Assembly (NCBI RefSeq): GCF_030463565.1
Contig: NC_134646.1
Span: forward strand, 43,891,240 to 43,955,239
Direction of reading: 5' to 3'
Source of the DNA: Pelecanus crispus
Lineage: Eukaryota; Chordata; Aves; Pelecaniformes; Pelecanidae
Length of the DNA stretch: 64,000 nt
A program made the translations under genes and the position numbers. The notes under the pieces were generated by a model, which did no database searches, was not told the origin of the DNA, and saw nothing but the letters and a program-made list of their open reading frames with translations. Shown one piece after another: positions 48,958-62,283 of this stretch. Positions within the stretch are counted from its first letter, which is position 1; every line of letters begins with the position of its first letter.

Positions 48958-51162
48958 TGTACGCATAGAGGATACAAACAAAGAAAAAAAGGAAGTGGTT
49001 AAATTTTGTTTATAATGTTATTTCCTACAACTAAGAACATGCCAGCCATTTCAAAGAATAAGGACAGATGACAGTTCCTGTTCCCAGGAGTTTATGGTCC
49101 AAGTTTATTTACCAAGTGACATGAAGAAGGGAAAAAATCTAGCAGGGAAATGGGATGCTAAAGCCATAGACTATTTTTTTTTTAATGTTTCTCAGGGGAA
49201 GGATGTCCCTATGAACTGAGATTCAGAGGGCACGCTCCAAGTTTCTTTTGAGACTTGTCAAGTGACTTAGTTTTTCCCCTCCAAATGCCAGTTTTCCCAT
49301 CTTTAATTGAGGCTAATGGTTGTCAACTTCCGCTGTTGACACAGCCCTAGGGAAAGGTCTCCTGCTCTATAGTTACTGTCTTCTTCTGTGGAAGCACTTT
49401 TAGGCCTTAATGTAGAAAGAGCACTGCACCTGAAAAAACTGAATTACCACATACAGGCCTTAAATCCCATTTGGAAAGGCATCATCTTTTATTAGGGGAG
49501 TCGCTCAATTAATTTTTATGGGAAACTTAAAAATAAATAGATTAGGGAAGGTTGGGGGAGTTTCCAAAAAAATCCAAATGTTTAATTTAAAAAAAAAAAA
49601 AAAACAAACAGGTTTGACATTAAATATGTATTTTTTCAAATAAGATTTATCCTGTTTACTAAAAACTGCTAGACTTTAATTTGCTGGAATAAGCAAGTGC
49701 TTTACAAAAACAGAGGTTTTTTGTGGTAATGTGCATTTAGATTCAAAAGCTGTCAAATATATGTAAATAAACAATCTGCTAAATACATGTTAAGCAATTC
49801 TACTTACGACACATTGGTCCACTGCCTTATGACAATGATGCAAGAGAAGAGAATAAACTGCAGTCCTGCAGAAAATAGCCCAGGGAATAAAGGGAAGGAG
49901 AACAACTAATAACCAAATGGGATAAGAAGGTAAAAAACAGTAAGGCCTCATCCGGTAGAGAGCAGGACACCATCTCCTGAATAACATGTGGACTAACGGT
50001 GGGTGTATTTTCTCCCATTGTAAGAACCTGGTAGAGTTGTGCCAACTGACCTTATCCAGCCTCTCTGTATTTTCTCAACTCAATGCATAGCTATTTTTAG
50101 CAGTAGAACTCTGCAAAATGTTTTATAACCCATTTTGGCTGTAATGCTGCATCCAGTTGCAACATCCTTCATAGCTCTAACTAATCTAGGTTTGCTATTT
50201 GGTTAAGCAGTTGAGGAAAAAGGATACACTGGGAAATAAATAAGGCACTGAACTCCACTATTTGGCTGTAAAAGGAAGCCTTTTGCTCGAAGACTTCTGG
50301 ACCTGCCACACTCAGAAATTATGATGGCAAAGACGACAAGTCCGTCAATGAAGGGTGGAGGCTGTAAACGAATACACTTGCTGCCACACTCTTCTGCTTT
50401 GCCATCTGGAACTTTGCAACGCAGCAGGACGTTTCAAAACAAGATTCTTGTAAGTTAATAAATCTGTTATGCTGACAACAGGGTCATTCTGTTTTTGATA
50501 AGACAGACTGTTCCCTGAGGGATGAGAAAACCCATGTATGCGGAATTAGTGTGCGCTGTCTGTGCTGGCAAATTTATGTGAATGCGAGACAAGCCATTGC
50601 TGGGCAGCAGCTCCTAATGAGCCTCCCTTGGCATGTGCAGGGCAGCCATGCAGAGATTCATTTGCTGATAAAATGGGTAAGCTATAATGAGCAGGATGCA
50701 GTAGGTATTCCATTCATGGTAACTCAAAAAGCAGCACACATTTAAGATCTTCATACCAGCTGAGAAATCGCAGCTGTCACTAATACTAACTATTTCTGTG
50801 TATTTTATCAGACTAGCAAGTAAATTAGTAGCATATTTCTTCCATCAAAAGTAAAAGACATACAGGACCGTATCCTACCTAATGGTATCAGCATTCCAAG
50901 TATTTCCAAACTTGGAAGACTTACGCTCATGTGTAAATGAAAAATGAAAAACAAAGCCCAGTTCTACAATCTCACTAAAGCACTCTCACAGTAACATTAG
51001 CGTTTGCATCTCTCATGCCTCTAAATATAATTGTTTCATAGGTAAGAATTTTCTGGGTTTATTTGTAATATATATATGCATTATGCAAAGCACACACAAG
51101 TTGACAGAAGAATCTTGAGGTAAAACAAAGGTATCATCAGCCTGGATCACAGCTCCACCTAT

Positions 51163-51210
51163 AGCTCTGTTTTCTATAATAAAATCAGCTCTGTTTTCTA
51201 TAATAAAATC
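51163..51210. repeat. 24-bp perfect tandem duplication
   Basis: Two identical 24-base copies lie head to tail at 51163-51186 and 51187-51210 (each starting AGCTCTGTTTTC and ending TAAAATC). The unit length is a multiple of three, so a 92-codon minus-strand open frame is not broken by it. Confidence 0.88.
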
Positions 51211-54200
51211 CATTTGTTCTGCTACAGCATGTTTCAGTTCTTTCAGAATAACACGCACATTAACACGTAAGTGGCAACTACAGCCATACAAATATTAATG
51301 GCGTAGTATTCATCCATGTATCTTCCTTTGGAGGACAAGGCATTGTAATGCTACAGGTCCTAATTTCTTTTTACAGCATCATTTGAAAGCCACGTCTCTC
51401 TTTTGCAGACATTAACAAACACGGGTTACACGTTTGCCTTAATTTTCATACCTTTACCATATCCTGTCACCATAAATCTTTTAGTTACTAGTGTGCAGAT
51501 ATTCAATTTAGGCACAGTAATTTTGTCAAATTATTGCAGTCCTTCCTGCAGCTGATACCTAGCATTGGTACCAGTACCAATCCCAGAATTAGCACTCCCC
51601 TCACTGATACACTTCCAGTTCTAATTTGCCTGTAAGGCGAGGAGTCAGAGTTTCCTCACTCTTTCCCCAAAGCAAATGCTTTGCTTTTTAAAAACAGCAA
51701 AGAAAGGAAGAAAGAAAAGCATATGTGCTAGCGTCACACCCTCCAACCCTTTGAACGTATTACCCTGAAGTAAAGAGCTCCCCACATCTGTTTTAGAAAA
51801 AGACACCCCTCTCCCACCTCCCACTTTTCAATGTTCATTGTTCAAATTGTCAGCACAGATAACATTCAACTTTTCCTTCACAGCTTGGGTAAGTAGTTCT
51901 CCCAGGTACCACAGGTGTTGCCTTCCTGCCACCAAAACCAAACTTACACACTTACACTACAGATGCCTGATCCAATGTCTAGATTACAGCCAGCATTTTA
52001 TTTCCTTTCCTCAAAGAGAAAGCATTTGCTCTCTTAATTTCTAACTCTGCATCTATACATTTCTCATCCTAGACTTCAGCAGTTTTCCAGCAGTAGCGAG
52101 AGGCGACTCCACACAACTAACGTTGGACATGCATAAGGAGATGAAATTTTTTGTCAGCATCGCCAGGATTTCTTGGAACACGTCTGGATCCATGTGCCGA
52201 GCTGCCCAATTACAGCAACTGAAGGCCTTTGCTCTGTACTTGCTTTCAGTGGAGACGTGCACTGCTCTCGGTGTCTATGTCAGCAGACTTGTTACAATAC
52301 CCAGCTGGTGAAGACTCTGGGATTATTTGCTTAAGCATGGTCCAAGGCATAATTTAGGTCCCTGATTCAGCAAAACTCACAAGCACCTGAAACTCCCACT
52401 GAGGTCAGTACAGCTGTAGTGCACATGCACTAAAGGACTATACCAAATCACAGCCATGGTGACTAATGCACAGTGTGAGAGGAAGGGAGAGAGAGTACTG
52501 TAGGCCAATTCAGTGAACCATGACCATTAATCTCAACTAGAAAAATGTTACCCAAGCTCTCCAAAGTGCTGTATGTGAAGGTGCTGTACTTTTGCCTCAT
52601 ATCTAAGTGTTACAGCACCCAAGAAATCAATTTCAGGTTTGAAAGGCCAATTTAATTTATTTTTGCTGGATTAGGAAAGTATAAAAAACTTCTATTTGTA
52701 AGTAACATTGCTTTTTTTTTTCCCCCTAGAACCACACCACTTTATGCCAGGATGGTCCCAGAGGGGAAAACCCCCTATGATTCAGCAAAACACCTCACTG
52801 CATATTTAACTGTCAAGATCATGCTTAAATCCATTCCTGCTCTGTGAAGTGCTTAACATTTTTTTTTGTTCTCTTTTTTGTTTAGTAAGAGTCCAATGCA
52901 CTTAATCCGTTACGAAATGAAGGCCTAGGAGGTTAAGTGGTGCATGTGAGAAAGACAGAGAAGGAGGTGGTTGGGCATAAGATCAGGCTACATTATAATT
53001 AGCCACTAGACATGCTAGTTCTAGCTATAAAAAAGTAATTTAAAGTTATAAGCAAGACATTACATTCATGCCTTAGGGACCTCTTTTATATTTGGAATCA
53101 CTATTTCAGCATCTAATCTCTCTTCCAAAAGCATTCCGTTGTGTTACTAAATATGGCAGGAAGATAACATAAGCCAGCTAGAAGCTATTGTACATTTGTC
53201 AATAGTGCTTTTAGTTATAAGAACATGGGCTTTCTATTTGTGTTTTTCCAATGCCAGACACACTGACAGCTTTAAGAAAAACCATCAACCAGAAGTTGAC
53301 CAGAATCTAGTTATTTCCCTTGAAAAAAAAAAAAAATATCAAAACCTATTTTGTTAAAGAAACATTGCTTTTGACAGGCTTGTAAGAGAGAAATCACGCA
53401 GACAGATACGTGCAGACAGATCTTCAGTCACACACAAACAACTAGAAAGAGTTCCAGCCTCTGCTAGCCTTATCTGATGATGAAGTCCAAAAAGCTCAAA
53501 AGTACAGGTTTGCTATTTTTCTCCAAACTAGCTCTTGAACGTCACAGAAGATACTTCTTGTACTGGTGGATTTAGCCATTACTCAATAAAAACAGGGCTG
53601 TAGGCTAATTAAATGACAGCTGCGCGAGATGCTCTATTACTGTCAGCTATGAGAGCATGATACTTCACAGTCAAAAACAAACCTGTTACACAGACCGGCA
53701 AAAATACTAAGAGAGCAGATGGAAAAATTCCCACATCATCTCATTCATCAGTAACACGCTTACGCGGAGTCCACACAACAAAGGTTTGCCAACATAAATA
53801 TATTACAGTGCAAAGACAGACGCATCCTACTGATTGATCTTTTTCCACCACCATGACCTCTGAAGAGAGGCGACCGCTCTGGGAGCAGACAGCTTTCACA
53901 GCTTGATTTAGCTGTCTGAGGCTGTTGTGCAGCTCCGACAGCAGTTCCTGCCATCAGCCTAGGCTATGCCTGCACTTGGGGGCACTGGCAACGTAGCTCT
54001 CGCCGCAGAGGCCCCACAGACACGTAACTAGCTAAGTTCTGTTGTGGTCCTCATCTCCCAGACATCCAAACGCTCGGTCGCATCCAGTAGCAAACCTCAC
54101 CAGCCTACTGTGGGAGAGGAGCATTAGCATCATTTACTAAGGGATAGCTTAGTGTCAAAAAAAGAAATAGCTGTGGTTGGACCAGACAATGTTTCACCGA

Positions 54201-56677
54201 TCTCTTTAATTACAGGGCTGTTTCTCCTCCCACCCATTCCCCACTGGCACATTCACTGCTGACATGTCAATCTTTACTAAGAGAACTGCAGCAACTTTCC
54301 CAGACTCAGAAACTGTTGTTCAAGCCTGGCTGATCCCGCGCTGTAGAGAACGGTTGAGAAATGTTACCCACAGAATTTTCTATTTTAGTATTTTATTTTT
54401 CTTGGATCATCTAAGTGTTCACTGACACTGCCACATCAGAGAAACCAAATTACAAGAGCACTTTTGTGTTTTGCAGTTATGGCCAAATTTTATCTGCATT
54501 TGACACCAGCTTAACATGGATTTCCTTATCAAGGAGTATTCTAGGTAAGAAAAAGAACAAATGACAAATATTGTCTGCCATTTTCTTGAGCGCAGCTGTA
54601 GCAGACCTCCAAATAGCAATACGGTTGTAGCATGCACAACCGTTACACTAAAAGTTGGTCCTGAACCAGCCTCTGGTTCTTCAGACAGAGTTCAAAGGTC
54701 ATCTCATTCTTGCTGTCTTCCTCCTATTTACTGGAGACATTCTCAACAGAAACACTCCAGCTTTCTAAGAATTATGTCTAGCAGTCCACGGCAGAAATCA
54801 CCAATTCGGTATTAAGGAATATGAATTATGTGCAAGTAGTGAAGCATACTGAATGCCTAGGCAGGATGAGTACCCATTTTGTTAAGAGTTTTAAAACATT
54901 TCTCTCTTTGCACGTGTTCTTATCCTCCACAAAAAGGTTGATCTTTACAAAGCCCGGTATTATTTTGTTTTAAAAAGTTATTTAATTTCATTCTTGCAAA
55001 AAAGCTGTATTGTGTATCAGATATCTTAAATTATTGACTGCAAAGAATTTCAGTGATATGCAGGGGAAAATAGTTACTTGTGTACTATAAACTTAATAGT
55101 TAGACAGAGGCATAGTGTAAACCTTTGATAAGGAGCAAAAAAAACCACCCAGATTTTCCTGATCTGTGTTTATTCCAAAGACACACTGAGATTGCCTACC
55201 AGAGAGGATTGGAGAAAAATTCTTTGAACTGTAAACGTTTTAGAGCTAGCATTCTTCAGCTTATTGAGAAGTTCAACCAGCTGAAATAAGAAATTTGACC
55301 TAGGGCACGTCCCTTGTTGTGGAGAACAAAGTCAATGACCACTTTAAAGTGATTCTGCTGCTGACTCATCTTCTCTCCCAAGCATCCACAGATATACCAT
55401 GAGAAAATACGGCAGCAACTAACCACAAAAGATTTTGGGGCTAGCAGCTGTTAGCAAACCAAACCCTACTCTGCAATTGTGGATCTGAAAATTTATAGGT
55501 TTGATTGAAAAGTGAACAAGTCTCCCATGCTTTACAGCACTGCTAAACGCCATTATCTTTGATCTAGTGCCTTAGCCGTACCAGTGGGACAAACATTTTT
55601 TGAGAAAAGGATAACACAGCCCAAATAGCTCTGTATTTTCCAAGTACAAAAATCATCCAGCTCAGTTTCTTTCAGGCACATTCATTCCTCTAGGGCAGAT
55701 GAGATATTTTCTTTCACTATTTAACAGCAGGGGGCATATTCAGTGTATGCCAGCAAAGTTTAATGAAATCAATGAAGTAGCACTGATTTGCAGTAATTGA
55801 GAGTCCAACCATGTGTTCTAATGCCAAAGAATCTGGGCATTTTAAAGGCTTATATTGCCTTCCTTTTGGCGGGGGGAGAGGGGGGAATCAAAGTCCATTT
55901 GCTTTGTGGAATAGGGTTCTGTCTAAGATGGCAGGGACAAGAAAACGCCTGTACAGGTATTTAAAAATCCTGACATTTTTATTCCTGCCTTTGTAATCAA
56001 AGCATATTTTTTCTTGCTGTGCTAGCCAAATTTCCACTCTCTACACTCCTGTACAGGCTGTTCCCACCACCCTGAAAGGAGAATGTAGCTAGTGTTTGGA
56101 CGCATCTTGTCAGTTGTTTTTCATCTAAATGACTACTAGATGCAAACATCAGAAGGCCTCTGGGTTCTGCATGCCATGTAAACAGAACCATAATCTAGGC
56201 ACTAGAGTTGGCTGCAAAGTGTAGCCAAGTGCTATTCATTTACATGTGCTAAGAAGAATCTTTACAAGCTAGTTATAACTGTGAATAATTGAAATCTGGA
56301 GCTAACATTACTGTGCTTAAATTGTCTTTACTCCACTGAGTAGGAACAGCAGAGAAGGTAAGATCTGATTTTGCCATTTCTTTTTTCAGCAAAGTACTAT
56401 GGCTGGCAGGAAAGAGTATGGTGGAAGGAACAGATAAATAGTAATTTCTGACATCTACTAATATTATATTCAATGTAACTGCTATGAAATGCTCATTATG
56501 GTACATTTTGAATGGCTTTTGCACATTGCAGACTGGATATAGAAAACTAATTTTTGTTTTGTTCCTTTTATCGAGCTGATTCTGATCAAAGTGCTCTTCA
56601 GCTGTTAAAATGGATTAGCTAAGTCTCTCGCTCACAGAAATCAGTCTCTAGGAGACTTCTCTAGTGGAAGGGTTTAG

Positions 56678-56682
56678 ATGTT
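56678..56682. repeat. Target-site duplication, LTR copy 2 (left)
   Basis: ATGTT immediately before the LTR is repeated exactly at 57254-57258. Confidence 0.85.
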
Positions 56683-57253
56683 TGTCGTGGTTTAGCCCCA
56701 GCCAGCAACTAAGCACCACGCAGCCACTCGCTCACTCCCCCTACCCCGATGGGATGGGGGAGAGAATCGGAGGAGTAAGAGTGAGAAACACTCCTGGGTT
56801 GAGGTAAGAACAGTTTAATAATTGAAATAAAGTAAAATAGTAATGCTAATAGTAACAGTATAATAATGATAATAATAATAATGATACACGAAGCAAGTGA
56901 TGCACAATGCAATTGCTCACCACCCGCTGACCGATACCCAGCCAGTTCCCGAGCAGCGATCGCTGCTCCCTGGCCAACCCCCCCCAGTTTACATACTGAG
57001 CATGACGTCATATGGTATGGAATAGCCCTTTGGTCAGTTTGGATCAACTCTTCTGGCTGTGCCCCCTCCCCGTTTCTTGTGCGCCTGGCAGAGCATGGGA
57101 AGCTGAAAAAGTCCTTGACTAGCATAAGCAGTACTCAGCAACAACTAAAAACATCAGCGTGTTATCAACATTCTTCTCCTACTAAATCCAAAACACAGCA
57201 CTATGCCTGCTGCTAGGAAGAAAATTAACTCTATCCCAGCCGAAACCAGGACA
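56683..57253 (-). mobile_element. Solo LTR of an avian endogenous retrovirus (copy 2)
   Basis: This 571-base element has the same ends (TGTCGTGG...CCAGGACA), the same orientation and exactly the same length as copy 1. It is flanked by the 5-bp direct repeat ATGTT (56678-56682 and 57254-57258). By eye there are about 18 substitutions and no indels between the copies. The CRE palindrome is kept, but the TATA box reads TATGTAAA on the minus strand (plus 56988-56995 TTTACATA). The ATTAAA polyadenylation signal is at plus 56814-56819. No internal retroviral genes adjoin it. Confidence 0.93.
57003..57010. promoter_or_regulatory. CRE/ATF palindrome TGACGTCA in LTR copy 2
   Basis: This is the same consensus site as in copy 1, retained although the neighbouring TATA box has changed. 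Confidence 0.6.
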
Positions 57254-57258
57254 ATGTT
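57254..57258. repeat. Target-site duplication, LTR copy 2 (right)
   Basis: ATGTT is the partner of 56678-56682. Confidence 0.85.
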
Positions 57259-59600
57259 CCAGCTGTTGATTGTATTTGGAGGCAGGTCTAATCCATCAGA
57301 ATCTATTTGCAAATTCACGAAAATCAGTCAGCCTTTACTTTCAAAACAAGTTTTACATCACATACCTCACAAGAACAGGCATCGTCAGTTTGGCAAATGA
57401 GGAAACTGAGGCTCAAAAAGGTGAGACCTCAGGTTTTCAAGAGCAGCTGCTAACTTGAAGGCTCTCAACAAATTTGTCTCCTAGAAAGTAAGAGTAATTT
57501 GGATAACACTGTGGAGGGAGAACGCATTGCATCCATACCATTTCCCCTGAGAGCCCTCTAATATTAGTGTTACTGAACGATCTACGCAGAAAGTGGACAC
57601 CACCCCTGTTTATTAATGCAAACCTGCAACTCCTGTTGTGTTTTTTATTTAACTCAGTACTCAGTGTGAGATATATATATTCTCAAAGCACACCCATCAT
57701 ATCAAGCCTTTCAGGTAATTCAGGAATACAGATGCCTAGTTTTGGATTTCAGATGTGTTTTGACGTGAGAACAACGATGCAGCTTGGGCCTAGCGCAACA
57801 GCAGCTGCTGTAGACACAAGCAGCAAACAAATCCAAGCTTAAGAGACCAGGTAAAGACCGAGGGCTGCATTTTCAGCCCTAGACATTCAAGTTCCTCTTA
57901 GGTCATTTCACAGACCTGGACTCTGGTAACTGAGGCAAGATCACAAATAAGGTAGGTAAGATTCCGGTCCCATACACAGGTCTTCCAAGTCCTTTTCTCT
58001 TTCCCATTCCTTCCCCACATTTAATGTCCACATCCTCACCATCCACCATCACCATTCTTAGCTCTTTTGTTTCTATATACAAGTATTTCAAGTATGCCAG
58101 CTTATGAGTAAGTCGTTCAAAAGAATTATGACGCTACTTTTGTTTAAGTCAAACTTCAAATCTGCTGTAAGATTTACCACTAACCATTTATCAAAGTGCA
58201 GGGAAAGAGCACTTGAGTGATCACCTGAGTGATACCTATTGCAGATTTGTGGTAAGAATCCAAAGGTGATGGGTGCATTGGCATGCCCTACAGAAAACAG
58301 TGGCATCATTATTTATTATGCAAATATATGAAAGACTATACCATAGGAGGTTTAGTAATGCCAGACACAAATCTTTTTAACTAGTCACATGTATTCTTGT
58401 GTTTGATTAAAGTCAGTATACACCTTTAAACACATTTGTTTAAAGCTACTGGAAAGAACAAACCAGTTAAAACATTTTGCCAGCCTGTGAAAAAAGCCAG
58501 AATGCTCAGAAGCCATGTTTTTAAGCCTATGCAAAACTATCATACTTGTCATTACTGCTACAAGGCAGAGGTAATGAAGTGAGGGTGAACAGGATTTTGG
58601 GCACCTTTGGCAAGCCAAATGTTAAACACGTATTAGAATTACTAAATAATTACAATATCAAAAAAATCCCAACCCAAAGGAAGAGTCTTACTTCTGCTGC
58701 AGAGCCATGATGTTTGTGCGAACTTTTCTCCTATGGACGGACTGATGTCAGATCACAATTCTGAAAAACAAATAAAGCTGTTTTTCTATATTTTCTATTC
58801 TGCATTTCTACAAATCGTGTTGCTTCTCCCCACCTTAATTAAGGAAAGTTAGACTAGATGCTCCTTCTTTACAGAGAGGACTTAATGCTGTGGCACTCCG
58901 CTAGCAGAATGTAGGTACTGGTCAGTCTTAACTAACAAGGAGTCTGTCGCAGTAGCTGAAACATTTACAGAGTCTAAACATTTTTGCAATGTTAGGATTA
59001 ACCTTCTACCTTTTTCCCAACAGCTCATGTATATATATATCCCACATGTATATAGTAACCAGGTTCAAATCAAGAAGATCTCCTAGTTAGGCACTTACTG
59101 TCTGACTGTTGTGCACAGCAAACTTCTTCAGGGCAAACAAGTCTCTTCCCACCAAACACTCTTGCCCTCAGTGAAAGTTCGGGTAGATGCTTCACCCTCA
59201 GGGCTGGGGACTCTCTCAATATACACACAGCAGATCCACTACGCTAGACACTTCTTCCTCTAGGGAAAGCACTTTATAACTATTATGCACCTGATAATGC
59301 TGCTCACAAGACCAAACTAGTCAGTCATGATCAGACTGAGATAGAAGTTACCTACCTCCTCTGAAGTTACCTGCAGAAATAAGGAGATGGAAAAGATCAG
59401 CCAAATCCTCAGTTCTCTCTACAATTTTTGCATTATATTCATCACATCAAACTTCTAACATTATGGAATCTGAAGACTTTTTCTCTACGAGCAGAAATAT
59501 CCTCCTATGAATTCTGAAATTAAGTTCTGGTAAGTTTATTGTCAAATTCTTTACAAGTAATTTATGTTTAATGTTTGCATACACATTTTGATTTAGCTGT
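57259..59600. other. Intergenic, left of the SH3RF1 3' UTR
   Basis: No gene was recognised. The sequence is moderately AT-rich with scattered short open frames. Its right edge may grade into the SH3RF1 3' UTR. Confidence 0.6.
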
Positions 59601-59614
59601 TTGCTAAGAAAATA

Positions 59615-62114
59615 TTTATTAGGACTGGAAGTTCAACATAGTAAATCAGACACTTAACATTCACTGGACTTCAAACATAGATATAAAATACCTTACAAAA
59701 TTTTTTATGGAATTACACAAAGCAAATGCACAGGGTTTGTCTGTTTCTACACTGAATTAATCCCAAGCCAAAACCAAAAAATAATCCCTAAAATATCACA
59801 AAAAAGGCATGATAAACTGCATTTTTGTCATTGTTGCACTGCTATGTAATAAGCCCTTTTTACAAACATTTACTTAATGTTAAAAAAAAATCAATTAAAA
59901 ATGTATTCCATCTAACAGAACTATTGGATTAACATCTGATTTTTAACTGACTTTACACCATGACATTCTATTAATAGAGGTACCTTAGTCACTTAGTTTA
60001 AAATATGGAGAGTAGAGATAGAAAAAAATTAACCTTTAGTAGTCTTTAATATAAAATGCACTAAATTTTCCAAAATAAGAATATTATGACACACTAGTGC
60101 CAATTTATGCTGACAAAAGCTGCTATCAGCTTCTAACTAAAATTCATTTCACAAAACCTTTATATATTACATGAATATTCAAGTAAACTATTTAAAAATA
60201 TTTAAACACACAAAAACTGAATTATACAGTGTTTCAGAAAAATGGTTAACTTGGGAATGCTGTCATGTCCAACTATATATATTTATAGATATATTTTTTC
60301 TTATTTTTAAGACCATCATGATACTACCTGATATTGCAAGAAATCCTTGTCATTAACATTTGATATTTTTCAATGTATAACTTCAAAAAAAAAAAAAAAG
60401 GATTTAACACATCACTGTGTACTTTTTCATCACTGTTTCTGTGTGCTGTGCGACACTGAATCACACTACTGGCTTCCCTTTGTAAAGTGCTGAGTAACAG
60501 CCGAATTACATCAGATTTAACTGGAAATGACGGTGCTCAGTGTCTTGCAAAAAATCACCGTTAAACTGCTGTAATCAAACAATAAAATAAAATAATAACA
60601 AAAAAAACCCCCAAGTTCAGCTGAGTAGCATGTGTGTTCACCAGCGTCAAATCTCTAACAAAACCCTGAAAGACAAACAACATTTTTCTTGCAGGCTGCA
60701 TTCTTTATGTCCATCAGCTGCAAGGACATTAAGATATTTTATTAATGATTCAAACACTGGACACCTTCTCTGATTGAAGGCGAGTTGCTCACTAGTTTTG
60801 GTCAAGTGGCTTTTGGGAAACTTTCAGAGCAAAATAACCCAGCAACAGGAAATTGGAATGGAAAATGCCAGCCATGCACAGTTATATTACTGCAAGAATT
60901 GAGTAACACATGCAAGACAAAGAAAAGGTCAGAACATACCAAAGTAGCAATGGTTAAGAAGTTAGTAAAGTTTTCACAGTGTTTCATACAGCCTTTTACT
61001 TTAACACAAGTGCATCACTTACCACCACTATTGCTCAGACATTTTAAAACATCTCTTGGCCATGCAGATCAGTTTGAGAAGAAAACATAGCAAATTACAC
61101 TTCTTAGCCATTTTTAGACAGTAAGTACAACTTATAATTTTATTTTTATATTCAGTCTTATCAAACAGATGTTTTCAAGATATAGTCATTCTAAGTGTTG
61201 GGCTTTAATATTCCTTCCAATTTTGTTGGATCCTGAGCGCTAAATGCCCAAAGAACTGGCCAAATATACAAAGCTAAGCTTTGTTCAAATAGCCAAGTTA
61301 TTACATAAACAGAAGGTACAGGGAATTTCTTATTGGCACTCCTAAATTTCTTCCTTCCTAACCTTGAGATGATCCTAACCTTGAGACGGTTGAATTTTAT
61401 TCAGTTGTTCACATACATCTTTGCCTCCTGGAAACATTACTCTACGTGGGTCATTTATGAAGAAGTAGAACTAGACTCAAGAACACCACTGACTTTTTTT
61501 TTTTTCTTCCTCTGTCCAAAGAACAAAATATACATTTTTACCCCACTTGGCAAATTCTATTTGACGCCACATCACCACCACTCAACATTAACTGATAAAA
61601 CAGAGACTTACTCCACTGTCAGACACAGCTGGGGAAAAATGTCTAGAGGATAAATGGGAGGCTCTTTATCAGATATAATTGCTTGCTCATAAGGAGAGAA
61701 TCCAGCTTCCCCTTAGTTATTCTTTCATAAATTAATAATTTGTTAAAATCATAGTCACAAGAATTTTAGCTATTACACAAAATTCAAGTTTAAAAAAACA
61801 AGAATAAATTAGTTACAGCCTTGTAAACAATTGTTCATTTATGTAACATACTTGGGGGAAAAAAGGTTCCTCTATATAATAAATCAGACAGTACAAGGCA
61901 CACATCACACTTAAGAATCCAAAGTGATAAAACCAGCAGATGCCTTCATCTTCTTTGTTCGCTGGTGTAATTGTGCTATAGACACTGTAAAAATATGTAG
62001 ATTTTTGTTTACATTACAGTCATTTGAAAATATTTCATGACTCTGCTTTTTCTGGCAAAATATTTGTGCTACTTTACAGTACAGTATGATTTGAAGCTCT
62101 TAGAATGAATCTTC
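59615..62114 (-). other. SH3RF1: SH3RF1 3' UTR (extent approximate)
   Basis: This is AT-rich sequence downstream of the SH3RF1 stop codon on the minus strand. AATAAA signals on that strand occur at plus 61396-61401, 61139-61144, 60738-60743 and 59615-59620. The human gene has a long 3' UTR of roughly two kilobases, so one of the more distant signals is plausible, but the cleavage site is not determined. Open frames here (60785-61090 plus, 61333-61653 plus) are on the other strand and look accidental. Confidence 0.5.
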
Positions 62115-62283
62115 TCAAATGTTCTCTACAAAGCTGCCGGGGAAAAGGCCAGTTTTTCCATTTCGTTGCAGAGTGCCTTTGAACCAGCCATCCTCACGTT
62201 TTTTGTGTACAAAAACAACGTCACCTTCCTTAAGTTCAAGTTCTGCTTCACTCTGAGGAGGATAGGATACCACAACCCTGTAC
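62115..62283 (-). CDS. SH3RF1: SH3RF1 (POSH) last coding exon: C-terminal SH3 domain
   Basis: This 169-base exon follows TTCTAATTACACAG on the minus strand and ends in TGA at 62115-62117. It encodes 55 residues beginning [20 protein letters not shown], with the SH3 hallmarks: the Ala/Ser-Tyr-Pro start, the acidic RT-loop (SEAELEL), the conserved Trp of REDGWFKG (Trp33), the GLFPGSFV proline/tyrosine-like 3-10 segment and the ENI terminus. It matches the fourth SH3 domain of SH3RF1, a RING-type E3 ubiquitin ligase and scaffold for Rac/MLK/JNK signalling. The exon enters in phase 1 (the last base of a codon, probably Arg, is its first base). All other exons lie beyond the right end of the window. 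Confidence 0.96.

Larger units (their letters stand above)
40561..56677. other. Intergenic between CBR4 promoter and SH3RF1 3' end
   Basis: This is about 16 kb with no supported gene on either strand. Short open frames (for example 41657-41938 plus, 43889-44305 minus, 51013-51291 minus) have no recognised domains. It contains a TA/CA microsatellite, a GAAA tetramer run, poly-A runs (A16 near 49590) and a 24-bp tandem duplication. Regulatory elements are plausible but not visible from one genome. Confidence 0.65.

Noticed and set aside
52053-52311. Overlapping minus (69-codon) and plus (62-codon) open frames
   Set aside because: Neither translation is recognisable, and there are no splice or start contexts to choose between them.
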